From Pullilachnospira sp963929535 (lineage in GTDB: Bacteria > Bacillota > Clostridia > Lachnospirales > Lachnospiraceae): a stretch of DNA of 64,000 nucleotides. Positions within the stretch are counted from its first letter, which is position 1, and every line of letters begins with the position of its first letter. Shown piece by piece: positions 7,480 through 15,527 of the stretch. The notes below the pieces were generated by a model. The model did not search any database. It saw only the letters and a list, made by a program, of their open reading frames with translations, and was not told where the DNA came from. The position numbers and the translations under genes were made by a program. The DNA lies in contig CAWVIZ010000007.1 in the NCBI GenBank assembly GCA_963929535.1, forward strand, positions 120,706-184,705. Direction: 5' to 3'.

Positions 7480-9166
7480 AGTAAAATCAAGGAAGTGGAT
7501 TTTTTCCGGGGATGAGGAAAAGGCTCAGGAGTACTGCAGAACTATTTCAGAAACGGAGGATCCGGAGATCCTTTTCTATGCCGCCGATTATCTGCTGTCC
7601 AGGGCCAGAAGGGAAGAACGGAATATTGACGGCGTTTTCTGTATGGAACAGGCAGCCGGGGCCGGAAACAGCAGCGCCATGTATGCCATGGGACAGATGG
7701 CGGAGTACGGATGGGCCGTGGGAAAAAGCAGGAAAAACGCGTTGAAATGGTATCGGAGAGCTGCCGGCGCCGGAAACAGCCAGGCAAAAAAGGCAGTAAG
7801 ACGGATGCGCCGGCGCAGGATCCTGGGATGCGCGGCTGCAGGAGGAATTTTCGTTGCGTTTACAGCCGTCTGCCTGGCTGTGCTGCCGGTTCTTACGGGA
7901 GAAAAATCCGCCGGACAGCCTGTGCAGGAGGAGAGGGAAGAGGAGACCGCTTCCGGAAGAGGAGAGGTGCTGGTGGGGGAGGACACCAGGTTGGATCTGA
8001 CCGACACCCTGGAAGAATTCAACGAGAGCGTCCGGGAACTGTCGGAAGCTTACGATGATGAACTGGTGGTATCCGGAGAACGCAGCACCAACCGCCTGAT
8101 CCTGCATTTTGAGGGAAAAGAACTGGATCTTACGGAATTTCTTGCCGACCGGGTGATCGCCCGGGAGAATAACATGGTGGTGATCCAGTTCGCTTCAGAA
8201 GAAGAGGCCCGGCAGTGCATGGAGTCTCTGAAGAAGATGGAAGAGATTTCCTTTGTGGAGATGGACGAATACAATATCTCCGGTTATGTGGAAGAAACCG
8301 GCGCCGTACAGACATTTTCCACGGCCTCAGGATCGGGTTACTATACATGGGGCTGCGAGGATATGGGACTGGACCGTCTGGCCTCCTATCTTTCCACCAA
8401 TGCGGTTCAGCAGTCCGCTACGGTCGCGGTGCTGGATTCAGGCGTGATGCCGGCGGAGGAAACCAGTGACCGCATCCTGTCAGGAACGGATGTGGTGATG
8501 GGAGGGGACGGACGCAGTGATCTTATGGGACATGGAACTCATGTTTCGGGAACCATACTGGACTGTACCAGGGGACTGGACGTAAAGATACTGCCGGTGG
8601 GTATCTTCGGGGAAAATGAGTATACCAACATCTTAAATATCTGTACCGGGCTGGAATATGCCATCAGCCAGTCGCCGGATGTGATTAATATGAGCCTGGG
8701 AGGCCCTGTTTCGGAAGAAGACGGCTGGCAGCAGACGCTGATCCGGGAGGCAGTTCAGAACGGCATCACGGTGGTGGTCAGCGCGGGAAACGGCGATGGA
8801 GCGGGCAATCCCATGGATACGGCCGGAATCATGCCGGCTGCCATGGAGGAATGCATTGTGGTGGGAGCGGTGGACCGGGACCACAAGATCGCCCTTTTTT
8901 CCAACTACGGCGAATCGGTGGATGTGTGCGCGCCAGGGGTGGATATTGTAAGCTACAGCATTAAGCCGGAGGGACTTGAGAGTATGGACGGCACATCTAT
9001 GGCAGCGCCCCATATTTCAGCGCTGGCGGCTATGCTTGCCATGTATGTTCCGGATGCTTCTCCGGAACAGATCGAGAAATATATCAAGGATTACTGCCAG
9101 TATCTTGGAGACGAGCTGTACTATGGCGAGGGGATTCCCCAGGGCATTTTCTATATAGAAAATTGA
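7472..9166 (+). CDS. Sel1-repeat, membrane-anchored subtilase (S8 family)
   Basis: A 564-aa fusion. Residues about 40-112 hold Sel1-like helical repeats (two AAGAGNS turns). An Arg-rich stretch precedes one membrane segment (about 119-141). Residues about 160-285 look like an I9-type propeptide (VVIQF...V.MDEYN). The peptidase S8 domain has a complete set: Asp322 in VLDSG, His354 in GHGTHVSG, oxyanion Asn440 in SAGNG and Ser509 in DGTSMAAP. Topology puts the Sel1 repeats inside and the protease outside. I chose ATG 7472 because AGGGAGG (7456-7462) precedes it; it overlaps the vWA gene by 8 bp. The cytoplasmic Sel1 module probably receives a signal from the GTPases. The substrate is unknown. 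An active protease is expected from the intact triad. Confidence 0.85.
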   Translation: MYEVKSRKWIFSGDEEKAQEYCRTISETEDPEILFYAADYLLSRARREERNIDGVFCMEQAAGAGNSSAMYAMGQMAEYGWAVGKSRKNALKWYRRAAGAGNSQAKKAVRRMRRRRILGCAAAGGIFVAFTAVCLAVLPVLTGEKSAGQPVQEEREEETASGRGEVLVGEDTRLDLTDTLEEFNESVRELSEAYDDELVVSGERSTNRLILHFEGKELDLTEFLADRVIARENNMVVIQFASEEEARQCMESLKKMEEISFVEMDEYNISGYVEETGAVQTFSTASGSGYYTWGCEDMGLDRLASYLSTNAVQQSATVAVLDSGVMPAEETSDRILSGTDVVMGGDGRSDLMGHGTHVSGTILDCTRGLDVKILPVGIFGENEYTNILNICTGLEYAISQSPDVINMSLGGPVSEEDGWQQTLIREAVQNGITVVVSAGNGDGAGNPMDTAGIMPAAMEECIVVGAVDRDHKIALFSNYGESVDVCAPGVDIVSYSIKPEGLESMDGTSMAAPHISALAAMLAMYVPDASPEQIEKYIKDYCQYLGDELYYGEGIPQGIFYIEN

Positions 9167-9185
9167 GCGGAAAGGGAGGAAAATC

Positions 9186-10601
9186 ATGGGAGAAGAGGAG
9201 AAAAAAGAGGTTTTTCAGTGCCAGGTATGCGGAAGAACCCACAGACGCGCGGAAGGAAAATGTTTTTGCGGGGCGGATCTGCAAATATTCGGAAAATGGG
9301 TTGCGGCGCCGGAGCCGTTAGTAGGACCGATCATAGATCCGGATGTTATTAAGAAACATGATGAGGAGATGAAGGAGAGACGGGAAGAGGAACTGAAGAA
9401 GAAACAGGAAGAAGAGCTGAAGAAGAAACGGGAAAAGGAGAAGATAGATAAAAGGGCAAAAGAAGATCCGGTTATTATGAAAGATCATGAGAAGACAGAT
9501 GATCTTGAAATAAGAAAGCCGAAGAAACCGGGCAGGAAGCTGGCAAAGATAGCTGCGACGCTGGGGTTTATCATTGTTTTCGCACTGGTCAGCGTAATGG
9601 TTTCGGAATGGCTTGACACGGGGGAAGACAGAAGAACCGTATCCCGGGAGGAAGGAGAAAGCACCTCCGGAGGCGGAGGGGAGGATCCTGCCGATGCGTC
9701 CGGGGATACGCTGGATGATGAGGAATCGGAGATTCCCCAGGATACGCCGGAGGAATCGGATCATCCCGGGGATACACAGGAGGAACCGGAATCTGAAGAT
9801 CTTAAGGATACGCCTGATCCGGACGGATCGGAACCGGATCCAACGATAACAGGTACGCCGGAGGAGTCAGAGGAAAGCGGCGCGGATATCTCTCTGGCGG
9901 GGATGATCTGTAATGAGACAGAGAATGCGGTATATAGCGTTTTCATGTTTTCGAAAAACAGTGATGAAGTATATGATATGCTGGGAAGTGAAAATATCCT
10001 TGTGGATGGGAGCAGGCAGGATATCATGGTTTCTGTTTCTGAAGAGAAAAACTATGATCTGATGGTTCTGAACGATACGGGCGAGGTTTTCGGTTTTATG
10101 GATGTGGCTTTCGGAGAAAATGACGGTCTTACCCTCAGCGAAAGAGCGGGAGTTCCGCTGCTGACAGTAACAAAGGCTGACGGAAATCTGATTTTCAGGG
10201 AAGGAGAGACCCGTCAGTTGAGGGATCTTACTTCGGAGTTTGCATGGATGAGGGTGCCTCTCTGCAATGATACAAGATATGATTTCAGTGAGCTGTATAT
10301 TTACGACAGCGGCACAGAGGACAGAGGCAGCAACCTGATAGAATTCTGGCTGGAGGATGACATACTGAATCCTTATGATAATTTTAAGTTCATTGCGGAG
10401 TGGGATACGCCGAAGGATGTTTATTTTCTGGATACCGAGGGAGATATATGGCTGTATGAGAACGTGGATTTTTCCGGCGCGTTCTGTATTTACAATCGGC
10501 TGAATGAAGAGGGGCAGCCGGAGCTCGTCCTGGTTTATTCTGACCCGATTGATTCCGAGGATGATTTCATGGTGGTTTCCGGCGGATTATGGGAAGGATG
10601 A
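9186..10601 (+). CDS. Zinc-ribbon membrane protein with duplicated outer domain
   Basis: A 471-aa protein. A short zinc ribbon (Cys12, Cys15, Cys26, Cys28) is followed by a charged Lys/Glu coiled coil (about 55-95), one membrane segment (about 119-141) after KPKKPGRK, an acidic Asp/Glu/Pro linker (about 145-225) and an outer region (about 230-471). That region seems to contain two related halves. Each opens with (I/L)CN(E/D)T and each carries a DTGEV- or DTEGD-type turn, at about residues 235 and 353. AGGGAGG lies upstream of ATG 9186, 20 bp after the subtilase. Function is unknown. The single TM with a cytoplasmic ribbon and outer domain repeats the inside-to-outside layout of its neighbours, so it may be a ligand or a substrate of the protease. 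Confidence 0.65.
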   Translation: MGEEEKKEVFQCQVCGRTHRRAEGKCFCGADLQIFGKWVAAPEPLVGPIIDPDVIKKHDEEMKERREEELKKKQEEELKKKREKEKIDKRAKEDPVIMKDHEKTDDLEIRKPKKPGRKLAKIAATLGFIIVFALVSVMVSEWLDTGEDRRTVSREEGESTSGGGGEDPADASGDTLDDEESEIPQDTPEESDHPGDTQEEPESEDLKDTPDPDGSEPDPTITGTPEESEESGADISLAGMICNETENAVYSVFMFSKNSDEVYDMLGSENILVDGSRQDIMVSVSEEKNYDLMVLNDTGEVFGFMDVAFGENDGLTLSERAGVPLLTVTKADGNLIFREGETRQLRDLTSEFAWMRVPLCNDTRYDFSELYIYDSGTEDRGSNLIEFWLEDDILNPYDNFKFIAEWDTPKDVYFLDTEGDIWLYENVDFSGAFCIYNRLNEEGQPELVLVYSDPIDSEDDFMVVSGGLWEG

Positions 10602-10610
10602 AAAGCCTGG

Positions 10611-12107
10611 ATGAAAAAGAATCCCGTATATCAGTATATTAATGAAACTTCCCGCATGATCAGCTGCGCGGGAGGGCCTTATCCGGTCAGCGCGGTGAAA
10701 TATAACGGAACGGTGAGGGATGAATACCTTTCCGCTCACAAAAAGGAAGTCCTGGACAGCTGGAACCGGAAGAAAGATGTCATTGCGGCGGCCGGTTCCG
10801 GCTGCCTCAGAGCGGTTTTAAAATCTGACGGAAGGGTATGTGCCTACAGCATCAAGGGAGAAAGCGGTCTTCAAAATCAGGCTGCCGGGTGGAGGCAGGT
10901 AAAGGAGATCACAGCGGCGGAGGATGTGCTGATCGCGGTGCGGCAGGATGGAACAGTGTCAGCTTTCTGCGGTTCAGACATATGGATGAAAGATGTGGCT
11001 GGCAGACTGAAGGATGTGAGAACTCTGGCGGCGGGAAGCAGGATGCTGGCTGTTCTCTGCCGGGATGGAAGCGCCCGGATCTATAGCGGAAGCGGGATGT
11101 ACAGGATTAAGGAAGCCGGCGGAAATCCCTTTAGGCAGCTGGTCTGCGGCTCCGGGCACGCGGCGGGACGAAGAGAGGACGGGTCGGTCCTGTCGTGGGG
11201 AGACAACACCTACGGCCAGTGCGGAACCTCCTCCTGGAAGGAAATCAGCCGGATATGCTGCGGAACACTTCATACGGCAGGGCTTTGCCGGGACGGGAGC
11301 GCCGTGGCAGCCGGGGACAACCGGTTCGGCCAGTGCCGTGTGGAAGGATGGGACAGCCTTGTTTCCATTTGCTGCGGCTCGTTCCATACGGTGGGGCTGA
11401 GAGCGGACGGTACCGTTGCCGCCTGCGGGGATAATACCTGGGGTCAATGTGATACCTTACAGTGGAAAGATATTATTGCTGTTTCCGCCGGGCCGCGGCA
11501 TACTGTCGGAATCCGCAGAGACGGACTGATCCTGCGCACGGACGGCACGGGGAGGGGGAAGCTGATTCCCTGGAAGCTGTTTCACAGTACCCATTACAGC
11601 CGGTATGAGATGCTGCATCAAAGATATTCTCCCGTTTTTCTGAAGCTTGCCTGCCGTTGTTCCGAAGGAGATTCGGAAGCGATGCTTCAGATGTACCACT
11701 GGTTCCGCAGCCAGGCACCGGCAGAAAGTAGCGGCAATACGTTTTTCTGGCGGGCAGCTTGTACCTGGCTGGCAAGAGCCTGCCGGTACGGAAATCAGGA
11801 AGCGGAGATCCTCCTGAAAATGTATCCCCAATGGAAAGCATACAGCTTTTTTCCAGAGGAAATGCTGGCATACGGCAGCAGGAGCCAGGTTCGTATCCAT
11901 GGAAGGACCCTGCGGGATCTGGGATTTCTGGAAGCGGTGGGCGACACATGGGTCACGATCCATGGACTGACGGAGGAAGGAATGTATTACTACGATACCT
12001 ATGCAGGGTGGGAGGGGCCGGATGAGGACGGATTTGGGATGGAAGAGGAGTATCACCGCCATATGCACGATGAATTTTTCAATTACATCGGCAGGTGCGA
12101 CAGCTGA
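10611..12107 (+). CDS. RCC1-type beta-propeller protein with helical C terminus
   Basis: A 498-aa protein with no signal peptide. Residues about 60-330 carry tandem RCC1-like units of about 37-40 aa. The clearest read CCGxxHTxGLxxDGxxxAxGDNxxGQC; I count about seven blades, the first three being divergent. The last 170 residues are helical and aromatic-rich, with a Sel1-like piece (EGDSEAMLQMYHWF). The start is ATG 10611, with GGGAAGG upstream at a long spacing of 13 bp; it lies 9 bp after the previous stop. RCC1 propellers are best known as exchange factors for small GTPases or as protein-binding scaffolds. With three GTPase-family proteins in the same operon, a regulatory role on them is an attractive inference. 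The operon appears to end here. Confidence 0.75.
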   Translation: MKKNPVYQYINETSRMISCAGGPYPVSAVKYNGTVRDEYLSAHKKEVLDSWNRKKDVIAAAGSGCLRAVLKSDGRVCAYSIKGESGLQNQAAGWRQVKEITAAEDVLIAVRQDGTVSAFCGSDIWMKDVAGRLKDVRTLAAGSRMLAVLCRDGSARIYSGSGMYRIKEAGGNPFRQLVCGSGHAAGRREDGSVLSWGDNTYGQCGTSSWKEISRICCGTLHTAGLCRDGSAVAAGDNRFGQCRVEGWDSLVSICCGSFHTVGLRADGTVAACGDNTWGQCDTLQWKDIIAVSAGPRHTVGIRRDGLILRTDGTGRGKLIPWKLFHSTHYSRYEMLHQRYSPVFLKLACRCSEGDSEAMLQMYHWFRSQAPAESSGNTFFWRAACTWLARACRYGNQEAEILLKMYPQWKAYSFFPEEMLAYGSRSQVRIHGRTLRDLGFLEAVGDTWVTIHGLTEEGMYYYDTYAGWEGPDEDGFGMEEEYHRHMHDEFFNYIGRCDS

Positions 12108-12350
12108 GAGGTTACGGCCTGCAGTTTGAAAAATATTTTTTTAACGTTAAAATGTGCATGGGGTAAAAATGCTCAGGGAATTCCCGAAGTTCTTTTTCTG
12201 CTTCCTCAACGGCTTTCCATTGTACCTGATCGTTCTCTGCTGAATTGCCGATGATTTCTCCTTCCGCCCTGCACAAAAAAACGAAGACTAAAATGGAGTA
12301 ACCTCCGCTCATATTTTGGATTATGTTGTATGGATGCACATCTGTAACCG

Positions 12351-12380
12351 TGTAGTGCAGATTGTCGGGCTAAACGGACA
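12351..12380 (+). repeat. Left end of IS21-family element with target duplication
   Basis: The target duplication TGTAG occupies 12351-12355 and the element begins at 12356 with TGCAGATTGTCGGG. CGGACA recurs inward at 12375-12380, 12397-12402, 12420-12425 and 12443-12448, a series of terminal transposase-binding repeats as expected for IS21. Confidence 0.85.
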
Positions 12381-12515
12381 CCTGTGCCATATTCGGCGGA
12401 CAGTCTGAGACATAATTAGCGGACAAGTAGGGACACATTAACCGGACAATAGATCTTCAGATATAATAAGCGCATCTCCTTAAAATGGAGAAATATTATA
12501 TCCGGAGGTCCTACT

Positions 12516-14129
12516 ATGGATTACAAAAAAGTACTACGGCTTCACTTTGTGAACCATCTTAGCTGCCGTGAGATTGCCGAAAGCTGCGGCGACTGCAGCA
12601 AAACAACTGTCAACGAGTTCCTGAAACGCTTCAGGGAGAATCCGGAGCTTTCATACCCTTTACCGGCAGATGTCACGAATGAATACATCGGAAACATGCT
12701 TTATAAAAAGCCTGGTGTATCGGCGGGTCAGCTCCTCTACCGGGATTTTAACAAGGAAGCTGTCTACAAGGCTCTGGCCCGCAAAGGAGAGACCCTGAAG
12801 CATCTGTGGCAGAAATACAATGCCATAGGTGTCGTAGATGGAAAGAAGCCAATGAGCTATCGCCAGTACTGCAGGCGTTACAGCGAATGGGCTGATTCCA
12901 AACAGCTGACCTTCCACATCCAGCGTTATCCCGGTGTCAATCTTGAACTGGACTATGCGGGGAAGCAGCTCTATCTGCATAACCGCCGGAACCCAGATGA
13001 GACCACAAAGGTCACGATCTTTATCGCTGCCCTCACCTACAGTGATTATTTTTACGCTGAGGGAATGACCGAATGCGATATCCGGAACTGGATCCGGGTC
13101 AACAATAATGCTCTGTCCTATTTTGGCGGCGTGACACCAACGATCACCCCGGATAATTGCAAAGTAGCAGTTGCCCGGAATAAAGACTGGATCAGCCCTG
13201 TCCTGAATAAAGATTTCCAGGCATGGGCAGAACATAACAATACGGTTTTAACCCCTGCCAAAGTGAAATCCCCCCGCTGGAAACCAGTTGTGGAAGGCCA
13301 CGTAAAGATCATTACCATGCACATCCTCATGGATATGGAAGATATGGTCTTTTATTCGCTGGATGATTTAAACCGTGTCCTGATGGAAAAGGTGGATGCC
13401 GAGAACCGGAAGCCTTTTGAGGGGCTCACCTATTCCCGGTACGATCTCTTTACAACAGAAGAGAAGGAGACTCTCCTGCCTCTTCCGCCCAGTCGTTTTG
13501 AATATCTTGAACGAAAGACTGTTAAAGTAGCACAAGATTTCTCCTTCACCTTCGACAAAGTCCATTATAGCATGCCCCGGAAATATCTGCGACAGGAACT
13601 TGAGATCCGGGCAGGGGAAAAAGAAATCTATGTCTATAACAAACACGGCGACTTCATCCGGACGCATAAGCGGAGCTACACACCGAAAGACTGGGTGATC
13701 ATCCCCTCGGATATGCCTGCCGAATACAAAGACTATGGCTATTGGACGGTGCCTTATTTCCAGCAGAAAGCATCTGCTATCGGACCCAGCACCCGTGCTT
13801 TGATCGATGCAGTCATTCGAAAATACGCTTATCCGGTGCAGTCATTCCGAAGCTGCTTTGGTATTCTGCGGTATGCGGAGAAGTACTCGCCGGAAGCCCT
13901 GGAACGCTGCTGTAAAGACGCCGTTTTAGCTGGGAGATGCAACTATTCCTATATCTGTAACACAATCTCAACTTACCATAAAGAGCCGCTGCAAAGTACA
14001 ATGCCACAGAGCAGTCCCAACGAAGATGCTGCAACAGCCGTATCCGGCGCCTACAAAGATGATGACAGCAAGTATTCCCTTAAGAACCTGCTGAAGCGTC
14101 AGGAAACGGAGGCAGGCAATGAAGAATAA
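12516..14129 (+). CDS. istA: IS21 transposase IstA
   Basis: A 537-aa DDE transposase. A helix-turn-helix lies at the N terminus (LSCREIAESCGDCSKTTVNEFLKR-like). The integrase core has the expected acidic residues: Asp in ELDYAGK, Asp in TITPDNCKVAV and Glu in EGHVKII. A basic C-terminal region follows. The length fits the family (about 400-530 aa). CCGGAGG lies upstream of ATG 12516. Its end overlaps istB by 11 bp. Together with the IstB ATPase it performs cut-and-insert transposition. I see no frameshift. Confidence 0.95.
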   Translation: MDYKKVLRLHFVNHLSCREIAESCGDCSKTTVNEFLKRFRENPELSYPLPADVTNEYIGNMLYKKPGVSAGQLLYRDFNKEAVYKALARKGETLKHLWQKYNAIGVVDGKKPMSYRQYCRRYSEWADSKQLTFHIQRYPGVNLELDYAGKQLYLHNRRNPDETTKVTIFIAALTYSDYFYAEGMTECDIRNWIRVNNNALSYFGGVTPTITPDNCKVAVARNKDWISPVLNKDFQAWAEHNNTVLTPAKVKSPRWKPVVEGHVKIITMHILMDMEDMVFYSLDDLNRVLMEKVDAENRKPFEGLTYSRYDLFTTEEKETLLPLPPSRFEYLERKTVKVAQDFSFTFDKVHYSMPRKYLRQELEIRAGEKEIYVYNKHGDFIRTHKRSYTPKDWVIIPSDMPAEYKDYGYWTVPYFQQKASAIGPSTRALIDAVIRKYAYPVQSFRSCFGILRYAEKYSPEALERCCKDAVLAGRCNYSYICNTISTYHKEPLQSTMPQSSPNEDAATAVSGAYKDDDSKYSLKNLLKRQETEAGNEE

Positions 14130-14856
14130 GACTACTGATATCTATGAGATGTTGGACACACTATCCCTGCCGGTAGCCGCCCAGCGTTTCGCAGAACTGT
14201 CTAAAAGCCCTGAATTCGGCAGCTATACCGCTTTGCAGTTTATCCGTGAGGTTCTGGAACCTCAGTACATAGAAACACTCAACAACAGGTTTGAAACAAA
14301 TCTGCGGCTCAGCAGCCTGATCAATAAAGGTGCTTTGGCCGAGAATCTGAAAACCGGCAACGGACGCATCTACAATGATGCCACCGTTGAACAGATCCTG
14401 AAATTTCATTTCGCCGAGAACCGGCAGAACGTCGGGATCTATGGAGTCACCGGTGCCGGCAAGTCTTATTTCCTGTCTGCCTGTTGTGTGGAAGCATGCA
14501 GACGTAATTACCGTTGTAAGTTCGTAGACTATAGTGACCTGCTGGACGAACTGATCGTCCTCAACCGCCAGGAAGACCTGAACAAGTATCGTAAGAGGAT
14601 CAGGTACTATGCACGGATCCAGCTGCTGTTCATTGATGATTTTGCCATAAGCAGGTATTCAGAAGAAGGGATCAAGATCCTGTATCATCTCATAAAACTT
14701 CGGGATGACCTTGGCACCTCCACACTCTTCAGCTGTCAGTATTCTCCAGATGAGTGGGGAAATCAGCTGAGTGACGAAAAGGAATGCTACGGTAAGCTTG
14801 ACGGGATCAGACGCAGACTAACGACAGGATTTACTGTACTTATTGAGAAAGCATAG
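14119..14856 (+). CDS. istB: IS21 helper ATPase IstB
   Basis: A 245-aa AAA+ ATPase related to DnaC. Walker A is GVTGAGKS and Walker B is LLFIDDFA, and the family's arginine-rich C terminus (GIRRRLTTG) is present. Length matches IstB (about 250 aa). CGGAGG sits upstream within the istA end, so translation is coupled. IstB helps assemble the transposase at the target DNA. Confidence 0.95.
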   Translation: MKNKTTDIYEMLDTLSLPVAAQRFAELSKSPEFGSYTALQFIREVLEPQYIETLNNRFETNLRLSSLINKGALAENLKTGNGRIYNDATVEQILKFHFAENRQNVGIYGVTGAGKSYFLSACCVEACRRNYRCKFVDYSDLLDELIVLNRQEDLNKYRKRIRYYARIQLLFIDDFAISRYSEEGIKILYHLIKLRDDLGTSTLFSCQYSPDEWGNQLSDEKECYGKLDGIRRRLTTGFTVLIEKA

Positions 14857-14927
14857 CTTTCTTCTGGAACACCGATCAATACTGATCAGTGGGGCGGAGT
14901 ACCCTCTGCCCTGCTGATATCCCAGGC

Positions 14928-15002
14928 TGTCCGTTTAATATGGCCCGGACTGTCCGGGAAATGCGGCCCTGCTGTCCGCAGAAAGTGGCTGTTTGCATGT
15001 AG
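14928..15002 (+). repeat. Right end of IS21-family element with target duplication
   Basis: TGTCCG, the inverted form of the CGGACA repeats, recurs at 14928-14933, 14951-14956 and 14973-14978. The element ends with GTTTGCA at 14997, followed by the second TGTAG at 14998-15002. Confidence 0.85.
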
Positions 15003-15527
15003 CCGGAAGAACTGCACGTTTCGCATGTTTCCTCGCCCGCGATATAGGTTATATCCAAATTTGTCTCCTCTTTGACTTCCCGCCGCAATGCGCTGTAAAT
15101 GTTTTCGTACTCCCTGATCTTGCCGGCGGGAATTTCCCACAACCCCAATTTCGCTTTTTCTCCTGATTTTTTTCTTTTTTGCATTAAAAGATATTTTTTT
15201 CCATTTTCGTTTTTTTCTATGATCGCTCCCGCACAAGGGATTGCAAATTTTTCTTTCATAAAGCAGGAAGTTCCTTTCTTGATGGAAAATAATTGTTTCT
15301 GTAAACTCATTTTAAATTGACCGGGATATCCTTTTGAGGAGAGAACTTGGTATCATCATAACATACAATTTTAGGTTTGCGCATATTTTTTGGATATGGA
15401 TGAAATTAGAGAATAATGGATCTGAACCATACATGAAATATGTAAGTTGTGTCTGTAAATTTTAGAAATGCATGAGACGGAAGAAAAACTCAAATGCTTG
15501 TTGAAATGAGTAAAGGAGATAGATGAC

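Larger units (their letters stand above)
12356..14997 (+). mobile_element. IS21-family insertion sequence (2,642 bp)
   Basis: The element carries istA and istB in the usual overlapping order, has ends that both start with TGCA when read inward, multiple CGGACA terminal repeats, and a 5-bp target duplication (TGTAG at 12351-12355 and 14998-15002). Both genes are open, so it may be active. It is inserted in the NUDIX gene and orientated opposite to it. Confidence 0.92.
12112..15259 (-). pseudogene. NUDIX hydrolase gene disrupted by an IS21-family element
   Basis: The N-terminal half (15259 down to about 14998) reads MKEKFAIPCAG... with a complete NUDIX box: GKIREYE, then seven residues, then REVKEETNL. 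The C-terminal half is at 12355-12112 and contains YNIIQNMSGGYS and a conserved WKAVEEAEKEL end. Removing the insertion and one TGTAG copy joins SSSGY to TVTDVHPYN in frame, so the gene was intact until insertion (about 165-170 aa). NUDIX enzymes hydrolyse nucleoside diphosphates linked to another moiety, such as ADP-ribose; the substrate is unknown here. The upstream fragment now runs into the element and ends at 14876. I took the start at 15259 because AAGAAAGGA precedes it; an ATG at 15310 is possible. Confidence 0.85.
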
